A DNA stretch of 64,000 nt from Owenia fusiformis (Eukaryota > Annelida > Polychaeta > Sabellida > Oweniidae), in assembly GCA_903813345.2 (NCBI GenBank), contig CAIIXF020000011.1, positions 8,208,571-8,272,570 on the forward strand. The letters run 5' to 3'. The notes under the pieces were generated by a model. That model did no database searches. It saw only the letters and a list, made by a program, of their open reading frames with translations, and was not told the DNA's origin. Both the position numbers and the translations under genes were made by a program. Shown piece by piece: positions 55,787 through 64,000 of this stretch (the first letter of the stretch is position 1; each line of letters opens with the position of its first letter).

Positions 55787-57560
55787 AATGTGCTTTCTAG
55801 CGCAAATATCATTCGAAATTATTACAACGTTTATATGTACAGTAAAACTAATTAAATGTCTTATTTGGCTACGTTTCATTGCTAAAAAGTAGAAAACTAT
55901 CTCCGTTTACTTATTGAGGAGGTGTAATTTTTTTCGAAACAAATGCGTGATATATACACATATTTTGTACAAAATCCGTGACATAAACGGCAATCGCGTG
56001 CAAAGACCAAACGGAATGCGTTCGCTTTTTTCGCCGTTCGGTATTTTACCGTATCGGCATTTCACAAAAACGATTTTTAAAACGTTTTTAAAAATATCAA
56101 CAAAATGCGTGATATGCGTGATATTTAATCATGCACGCTAAATTGATGCGTGATTTCTATTTTTCCAGCAAATGCGTGACAATCACGCCTAATGCGTGAG
56201 GGTTGACAGGGCAGCACCTACTAAGCCCCGGGTATTAAGCAAGCCCTTGAATAAGTCCAATCTTGAAGTACGTTTTGATTTCAAAATTCAAAAACAGCCG
56301 GCCATATTCTTTAGTTCAGATTTTGAATCACAAGTTTTGGTTTTATTACATATCAAAAATTCAAAGTGATATTTTCTGCCCAAAAAAGTTGCAGAGACAA
56401 AAATCAGTGTGATGTCAGAAAACATTAAGATACCTATTTCAATAGATTCCTTGGTATTTTAGCATTCTTTTCGTGTAGTTGAATCCAAGATTGTCTGGGT
56501 TTATCGGCTGTTGGCCTGACACGTGTATCTAGCCTGTAAAAAAGAAAAATCGCTACATTGTAGCAATTTCAGTGAGATGTGGGCCCTCAAAATCATGTAA
56601 TTTTAGCAAAAATGAAGAAATAACCTGCAATTTTGACGGAATTTCAGAGGGCTTTCTTTCATTTATGACCCTTCACGGGCCTCTTATGACCATTCTTATA
56701 CGCACAGAAGGGTTGAAAGTGATTTTAAATCATTGTTTGCCCTACGCAGAACGAAAAAATCGATTCTGTTCTCAAATTCTGCTAGAATATTGGTCTCTAG
56801 CCAACTAGCAGACAATTTTAGGCCTCATATTATATTAAGTGTAAGAAGCGTAGAAAATTCTCCCATGATGTAATCGTACAGGCAAAAGAATAAGACGTTC
56901 GCGGGACTATAGTCCTGGCACGGGATAAGTTTAGCCATTTTGTTTCGTTTTCGTAAATGAGGATGTTATAGGAGGTTTTGGATATAGGGTATATCCCGAG
57001 GTAAATATTGATATCTTACCGAGGGCCCGGAGGGCACGAGCGAAAACGTTTTCCCGGGAATATTGGTGCGGGATATATATATATGTCCCACTCCTCCAAG
57101 ATATCGATTTTATATCCCGCTGTTATGTACTTGAAACCTCGCTTGTCATAGGATAATTCGCCATATCGCTGTTCAAGAGCCAAAGTGTTCTATGTCACTT
57201 TTTGGCCAAAATGAGATAAATGTGGATTCCCCCTAATTTGACGATGCTGTTTCCATCTAGCATGGTCTCAAGTGTGAAATATAGCTGTAAACATGTGATT
57301 TTCAGTATTCAATTGTTCTATGTCTGGAAAAACAGTTATCCCAAATGAATTAAATTATCCTATGTCAAGATCTCAGAAAACTGTAAAAGTTGATTTGTTC
57401 TATCTCATCCAGCAAAAGGGGGAGCAGCAGAGAAAACAAACAAAATTAAAAAAGAGAGTGTAGAAAGATGAGTGATTTAACAGAACTGAACGTACCACAC
57501 AGAGATTTTGATCTTAAAACATAGAATGACATCTACAAGAAGAATTAACTTGTAATTTAC
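55787..57560. other. No gene recognised
   Basis: Short open frames only. Near 56985-57125 an imperfect inverted block (GGATATAGGGTATATCCCGA, CGGGATATATATATATGTCC, TTTATATCCCG) surrounds GAGGGCCCGGAGGGC. This is probably another old palindromic repeat. Confidence 0.35.
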
Positions 57561-59330
57561 TTAATTTTTTATAATGAAAGGACCCACGGTCCTGTGCTCA
57601 CACAGTTTGGAACACCCTCAGAGGAATGTATATCCTGACTTTTAAACCAAAATATTGATTTGGATTTGTAGTCTCGAACTTTGAGAAACTTAGATAGCAC
57701 AGTTGTGTGACCCTAGTTTGATGACCTTTGACCTTGAAAATTTTACTTAGTCAGAGCTCAGTCTTTTGTGATTAAGCTGACCAAAATTTACATCCAATTT
57801 TGACCTTTCGAAGGTCACTGAAGGTCAAGTAAAGGTCAAATCCTAAAACTAATGTCAGATTTGAACACCTGGCAACTTGTAGATGATTTTCAAAAAAGAA
57901 TTTGGTCAAATTGAAGCAAGTTGAAAAATATCTTATTTTTACTGTTTTTTGACGTCAAATATCTCAAAAACGGTAAAAATTTGATGCTGACATATATTAA
58001 GCAATATGTAGGGAATGCTTAAATCTAGTAATAATGTAATTCATTGCAAGAATATATGGATCAAGTATAAGGCAAACTTTGAGAAACTTGTCAATCACAA
58101 AACCTGCCATTGACTTTAGAAAGTTTCCTGAAAATGACTAAGTCCTACTTTTTGTCAAATTTTATAGAGTAAACACCAAAAACTGTAATTCCAAGAGCTT
58201 TGAAATATTCAGAGGACATAAGCTGCATATAAAGCAACAACTACAAGTTAATTGAAAGTTCTTCTTCAACAAAGTGTCTAATATTTACCAAAAATTTGAC
58301 TTTTTGACGTCAAAATCAGCAATTTCTCGGAAACCGGGCGAACTTGGGAAATGGCGATGATAGGTCAAATAAGCATTATGGATATGCATAAAATGAATGT
58401 GGTTATGACTCAATCTGAATAGCAGTTTTAATTTGTGCGGCCAATGTTGACGGACGGACGGACCGACGGACGGACGGACCAACGGACGGACGCCTGGTCG
58501 ATCCCATAGGCTCACTGTTTGAGCCAAAAATTACTTGTACGACATAATGTTATATAATGTGTGATATAACTTACCAAATACGTAACGTACCAAAAGAGAT
58601 CTTTAACTTAGGACATAAAGTGAAAACAACCAAAAAATACTTGTAATTTACTTAATTTAAAAAAACTTTACTTGTAAGACATAAAAATGACAGATAGCTG
58701 GAGTAGTTGATGAAGTCTCAGATATTGATAATGATATCTTAAAGTCTTCTTATTAATGATATCTTTTATTTTTCAACATTAAGTCTAATATCTATGTGTG
58801 TTTTTTCTCAGAGTACTGTTTATTTTGTATTTTAGATTGTAATTTTACGTAACTGTGTAAACGAAATTATTGATAATGTAAAAGTAGGAAAAAGTTACAA
58901 GAAAAACAATGAAAACTCAAGCACAAATGAAAGGAAAATGAGCAGACAGCTTGGGATGGACAATCGCTTCCAAGGAACTTTGCAGCAAACGAGGGAGTAG
59001 CAAAGAAAACAAAAAAAGTAAAAGACAAAAGAGGCTGCTTAGTGATTTAATAGAAATGAATGTACCAAACAGAGATTTTTAACTTAGAACATAAAATGAC
59101 AACTACAAGAAGACATTATGTTAATTTAGTGTGATAATATAACTGAGCAATAAAAATGACAAGTTGCTGATGTAATTGATGATGTCCCAGATAATGATAT
59201 TTTATATATAAAATGATATTTTATATATAAAATGATATCTTTTATTTTGTATTTTAGATTGTAATTTTACATTGTCTGAACCAAATTATGGTGTCATAAA
59301 ATAAGAATAAATAAATATAAAAACCAAACT
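57500..59330. repeat. Non-coding mosaic of old direct repeats and a CGGA microsatellite
   Basis: ACAGAGATTTT..CTTA.AACATA at 57500 recurs near 58600 and 59070. AATGATATCTTTTATTTT..GTATTTTAGATTGTAATTTTAC recurs near 58755 and 59225. The microsatellite CGGA is at 58449-58491. No gene is recognised. Confidence 0.5.
58449..58491. repeat. CGGA microsatellite
   Basis: About ten CGGA/CCGA units with two interruptions, followed by CGCCTGGTCGATCCCATAGG. Confidence 0.85.
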
Positions 59331-59939
59331 GTTCAAATTGTTTAATTGTTCTATCTCAATTCACATTTGTCCTAAGTCAGCTTTTCTAAAAAGAAATGAC
59401 TCAAATTGTTCTATCTCCACTTGTCATGTTTTTAAAAAACATACTTAAACTAATCAAATAATTCCCATTTTTTTGCAATATCAGAGAAATTTAATATAAA
59501 TCAGTTGTAGAAACATCAAAAAGCTGGGTTTCATACAAAAAAATCAATTGAGTATAAATGTTGAGTATAAATGTTGATAAACTTACCCGGAAGCCTAGAC
59601 ATACACGTTTAGACGATGCTATTTTCAGTTCAGTGTAAGAGTAAATGCCCGGATATCGAGGCTTTTTCGTGTAAAGTTTTAACCAAGCATCTAAAATCGG
59701 GTTATATTGCGTGTAGAATTTATCGATATCAGGGCCGCTACATGCCAGTGAATATTGTAATTCATCTTATGTCAGGTTTAAATTTAAAAAACATTGCACT
59801 GGCCAGGAATCGAATCATAGCCAGCTGCATGACAGGCGATCATACTACCACTGAACCACCAGGGCATTCAGGTTAAGCTACATTATGATTCATGAATATT
59901 GTAATTCATCTTATGTCAGGTTTAAATTTAAAAAACATT

Positions 59940-60009
59940 GCACTGGCCAGGAATCGAATCATAGCCAGCTGCATGACAGGCGAGCAAACTACCACTGAAC
60001 CACCAGTGC
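59940..60009 (-). tRNA. Representative tRNA-like unit (Gly-type body, GUC anticodon), probable pseudo-tRNA
   Basis: Stem lengths read 7-4-5-5, with an A discriminator. The acceptor stem is perfectly paired. The D-stem pairs 3 of 4 positions, one of them a G-U. The anticodon stem has two Watson-Crick and one G-U pair of five, and the T-stem is mostly mismatched. The loop CTGTCAT places GUC at positions 34-36, whereas animal tRNA-Gly of this body type has GCC; a single C to U change at position 35 explains it. The AT-rich spacer supplies a T-run immediately after the 3' end. Confidence 0.5.
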
Positions 60010-61177
60010 CTTCAGGCTAAACTAAATTATGATTCATAATTATTGTAGTTCATCTTATGGTAGTTCCTAAATTTAAAAAACAACAACATTGCACTGGCCA
60101 GGAATTGAATCGTAGCTAGCTGCATGACAGGCGAGCATACTTCCACTGAACAACCAATGCCTTCGGGTAAAACTAAATTATGATTCAAGAATATTGTAAT
60201 TCATCTTATGGTAGTTCTTAAATTAAATAAAACATTGCACTGGCTAGGACTCGAACCATAGCCAGCTGAATGACAGGCGAGCATACTTTTACTGAGGCAT
60301 CAGTGCCTTCAGGTCAAACTAACATATGATTCATGAATATTGTAATTCATCTAATGTCAGTTTTAAATTTGTAAAAAACATTGCACTGGCCAGGAATTGA
60401 ATCTTAACCAGGTGCATGACAGGCGATCAAACTAACACTGAACCACCAGTGCCTTCAGTTCAATCTAAATTATGATTTATGAAGATTGCTATCCATCTTA
60501 TGTCAGTTTTTAAATTAAAAACATTGAACTGACTAGGAATCGAATCAAGGAAAGTAACATGACAGGCGAGCATATTACCACTGAACCATCGGTGCCTTCA
60601 GGTTAAACTAAATTATGATTAATAAATATTGTAATTCCTATTATGGTAGTTCTTAAATTAAAACATTGCAATGGCCAGGAATCTAATCATGGCCAGCTGT
60701 ATGACAGGCGAGCATACACACACTGAAACAACAGTGCCTTCAGGTCAAACTAAATTATGATTCATGAATATTCTAATTCACCTTATGTTAGTTTTAAATT
60801 TAAAAAAAAACATTGCACTGGCCAGGAATCGAATCATAGCCAGCTGCATTACAGGCGATCATACTACCACTGAACCACCAGTGCCTTCAGGACAAACTTA
60901 ATAATGACTAATGAATATTGTAATTCATCTTATGTCAGTTTTTGATTTAAAAAAAACATTGCACTGGCCAGAAATGTAATCATAGCCAGCTGCTTGACAG
61001 GCGCGTATACTACCAATGAACCACCTTCACCATTCAGGTGAAACTAAATTTTGATTCATGAATATTGTAATTCATCTTATGTCAGCTTTTAAATTTAAAA
61101 AACATTGCACTGGCCTGGAATCGTAACATTAAATTATGAATATTGTAATTCATCTCATGTCAGTTTTTTAATTTAAT

Positions 61178-61258
61178 AAAATTACAAATTACTGTTCATT
61201 AATGTTGTACATCTTCATAATGAAGGAAATAAATCAATACAATACAATACAATACAAT
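61178..61258. repeat. Foreign tail with ACAAT repeats inserted in one array unit
   Basis: Where a unit should read ACATTGCACTGGCCAGGAATCG there is unrelated sequence with GGAAATAAATCAATACAATA followed by further ACAAT units. An AATAAA-like signal plus short tandem tail is the usual look of a retroposon 3' end. The array resumes at ATAATCAGCTGCATGACAGG. Confidence 0.6.
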
Positions 61259-64000
61259 CATAATCAGCTGCATGACAGGCGAGCATACTACCATTGAACC
61301 ACCAGTGCATTCAGGTGAAACTAAATTATGATTCATGAATATTGTAATTCATCTTATGTCAGTTTTTGAATTTTAAAACATTGCACTGGCCAGGAATCGA
61401 ATCATAGCCAGCTGCATGACAGGCGAGCATACAACCACTGAACCACCAGTGCCTTCAGGTTAAATTAGATTATGATTCATGAATATTGTAATTCATCTCA
61501 TGGTACATGTAGTTCTTCAATTAAAAAACAACAACATTGCAACGGCCAGGAATCGAATCATAGCCAGCTGCATGACATGCGAGCATACTTCCACTGAACC
61601 AACAGTGCCTTCAGGTCAAACGAAATTATGATTCATGAATATTGTAATTCATCTTATGTCAGTTTTTGAATTAAAAAAAAACATTGCACTGGCCAGGAAT
61701 CGAATCATAGCCAGCTGCATGACAGGCGAGCATACTACCACTGAACCACCAGTGCCTTCAGGTTAAATTAAATTATGATTCATATGAATATTCTAATTCA
61801 TCTTATGTCAGTTTTTGAATTAAAAAAAACATAGCACTGGCCAGGAATCGAATCATAGCCAGCTGCATGACAGGCGAACATACTACCACTGAACCACCAG
61901 TGCCTTCAGATTAAATTAAATTATGAATCATGAATATTGTAATTCATCTAATGTCAGTTTTTGAATTAAAAAAACATTGCACTGGCCAGGAATCGAATCA
62001 TAGCCAGTTGCATGACAGGCAAGCATACTACCACTGAACCACCAGTGCTTTCAGGTCGATCCAAATTATGATTCATGAATATTCTCATTCATCTTATGTC
62101 AGTTTTTGAATTAAAAAAAACACTGCACTGGCCAGGAACCGAATCATAGCCAGTTGCATTACAGGACTTCATGTCAAACTAAATTATGATTCATATGCAT
62201 ATTCTAATTCATCTTATGTCAGTTTTTGAATTTAAAAAAAAACATTGAACTGGCCAGGAATCGAATCATAGCCAGCTGCATGACAGGCGAGCATACTACC
62301 ACTGAACCACCAGTGCCTTCATGTCAAACTAAATTATGATTCATATGAATATTTTAATTCATCTTTTGTCAGTTTTTAAATTAAAAAAACACTTCATTGG
62401 CCAGGAATCGAATCATAGTCAGCTGCATGACAGGCAAGCATACTACCACTGAACCACCAGTGCTTTCAGGTCGATCCAAATTATGATTCATGAATATTGT
62501 TATTCATCTTATGTAAGTTAAAAAAACACAAAAAACATTGCATTGGCCAGTAATCGAATCATAGCCAGCTACATGACAGGCGATCATACTTCCACTGAAC
62601 CAATAGTGCCTTCAGGTCAAACGAAATTATGATTCATAAGAATATTCTAATTCATCTTATGTCAGTTTTTGAATTAAAAAAAACATTGCACTGGCCAGGA
62701 ATCGAATCATAGACAGCTGCATGACAGGCGAGCATACTACCACTGAACCACCAGTGCCTTCATGTCAAACTAAATTATGATTCATATGAATATTCTAATT
62801 CATCTTATGTCAGTTTTTGAATTTAAAAAAAAACATTGCACTGGCCAGGAATCGAATCATAGACAGCTGCATGACAGGCGAGCATACTACCACTGAACCA
62901 CCAGTGCCTTCATGTCAAACTAAATTATGATTCATATGAATATTCTAATTCATCTTATGTCAGTTTTTGAATTAAAAAAAACACTGCATTGGCCAGTAAT
63001 CGAATCATAGTCAGCTGCATGACAGGCAAGCATACTACCACTGAACCATCAGTGCCTTCAGGTTAAATTGAATTATGATTTATGAATATTGTAATTTATC
63101 TTATTGTAGTTCTTAAATTAAAAAAAAATATTGCACTGGCCATAAATCGAATCATAGCCAGCTGCATGACAGGCGAGCATACTTCCACTGAACCAATAGT
63201 GCCTTCAGGTCAAACTAAATTATGATTCATAAATAGTGTAATTCATCTCATGTCAGTTTTTAAATTTAAAAACATTGCACTGGCCAGGAATCGAATCATA
63301 GCCAGCTGCATGACAGGCGAGCATACTTCCACTGAAGCAACAGTGCCTTCAGGTTAAATTAAATTATGATTCATTAATATTGTAATTCATCTTATTATAG
63401 TTCTTAAATTAAAAAAAAATTGGACTGGCCAGGAATCGAATCATAGCCAGCTGCATGACAGGCGAGCATACTACCACTGAACCACCAGTGCCTTCAGGTT
63501 AAATTAAATAATGATTCATATGAATATTCTAATTCATCTTATGTCAGTTTTTGAATTAAAAAAAAAAAACACTTGCCAGGAATCGAATCATAGCCAGCTG
63601 CATGACAGACGAGCATACTACCACTGAACCACCAGTGCCTTCAGGTTAAATTAAATTATGATTCATATGAATATTCTAATTCATTTTATGTCCGTTTTTG
63701 AATTAAAAAAAACATAGCACTGGCCAGGAATCGAATCATAGCCAGCTGCATGACAGGCGATCATACTACCACTGAACCACCAGTGCCTTCAGGTTAAACT
63801 AAATTATGATTCATGAATATTGTAATTCATCTTATGTCAGCTTTAAATTAAAAAACATGTCACTGGCCAGGAATCGAATCAAAGCCAGCTGCATGACATA
63901 CGAGCATACTTCCACTGAACCAACAGTGCCTTCATGTCAAACTAAATTATGATTCATATGAATATTCTCATTCATCTTGTGTCAGTTTTTGAATTAAAAA

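Larger units (their letters stand above)
59745..64000 (-). repeat. Tandem array of ~29 tRNA-Gly-like units (145-151 bp period), running off the window
   Basis: Each unit has a 70-nt minus-strand tRNA-like body plus an AT-rich spacer. Bodies lie at 59796-59865, 59940-60009, 60091-60160, 60237-60306, 60383-60452, 60526-60595, 60668-60737, 60815-60884, then ~61239-61308, 61383-61452, 61539-61608, 61686-61755, 61834-61903, 61979-62048 and onward to 63860-63929. The body starts GCACTGGTGGTTCAGTGG (tRNA-Gly acceptor, A-box-like), has a CTGTCAT anticodon loop, GATTCGATTCC (B-box-like, one mismatch) and ends CCAGTGC, pairing 7/7 with the 5' end. Just downstream on that strand most units have AATG followed by a T-run, the Pol III stop. 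The anticodon is GUC in nearly all units. The T-stem and anticodon stem are poorly paired, so charging as tRNA is doubtful. Units ~9, 10 and 17 are damaged. Confidence 0.92.

Noticed and set aside
59796-63929. Calling every array unit a functional tRNA-Asp gene
   Set aside because: The anticodon is GUC, but the body is tRNA-Gly-like, and the T-stem and anticodon stem are mostly unpaired. Identity elements of tRNA-Asp are absent.
59745-64000. CRISPR-like array
   Set aside because: The repeats are long, the spacers are themselves repeated, the organism is clearly eukaryotic and there are no cas genes.

Overview
This is nuclear DNA of a metazoan, most likely a marine invertebrate. The genes are split by short exons with GT..AG introns, the base composition is AT-rich, and TACATG-type microsatellite fragments occur throughout. 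The window is crowded with animal-type transposons: piggyBac, Tc1/mariner, non-LTR retrotransposons, MITEs and foldback elements. The phylum cannot be fixed from the sequence alone; a mollusc, hemichordate, echinoderm, cnidarian or amphioxus would all fit.

The only intact host genes I can support lie in a direct tandem duplication. Copy A spans about 4572-12713 and copy B about 18574-24236, with matching start codons 14,007-14,010 bp apart. Each copy carries a divergent pair sharing a ~390 bp intergenic region. The minus-strand gene is a two-exon, 451-residue type II membrane glycosyltransferase-like protein with a DxD motif. The plus-strand gene is a five-exon, 448-residue type II membrane carbohydrate sulfotransferase. 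All splice junctions keep frame in both copies. The pair fits a Golgi pathway that builds and sulfates a glycan (inference). Copy A alone has a 2492-bp DNA transposon in intron 3 of the sulfotransferase; copy B preserves the empty site.

Layout of the rest: 1-3330 is a decayed intron-containing piggyBac transposase gene. 12.7-18.5 kb holds degenerate tandem repeats, a mariner relic, a LINE endonuclease fragment and a second Tc1/mariner element. 24.3-26.6 kb is a LINE fragment interrupted by a palindromic Tc1/mariner MITE. 27.5-28.2 kb is a foldback. 32-34 kb is a TIR element (called R1 here). 34.2-40.3 kb contains a ~2.8 kb giant inverted repeat and a GT-rich low-complexity block. 41-44 kb is a three-level nest (R1-like repeat, a CCCAACGAAC-ended element, a LINE). 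44.3-46.4 kb is a decayed multi-copy transposase-like gene. 46.4-55.8 kb is a series of TIR/foldback elements.

From about 59.74 kb to the window end lies the most unusual object: about 29 tandem ~145-150 bp units. Each carries on the minus strand a 70-nt tRNA-Gly-like body with Pol III A- and B-box-like sequences and, in most units, a downstream T-run. Almost all carry the anticodon GUC (Asp) rather than GCC (Gly).
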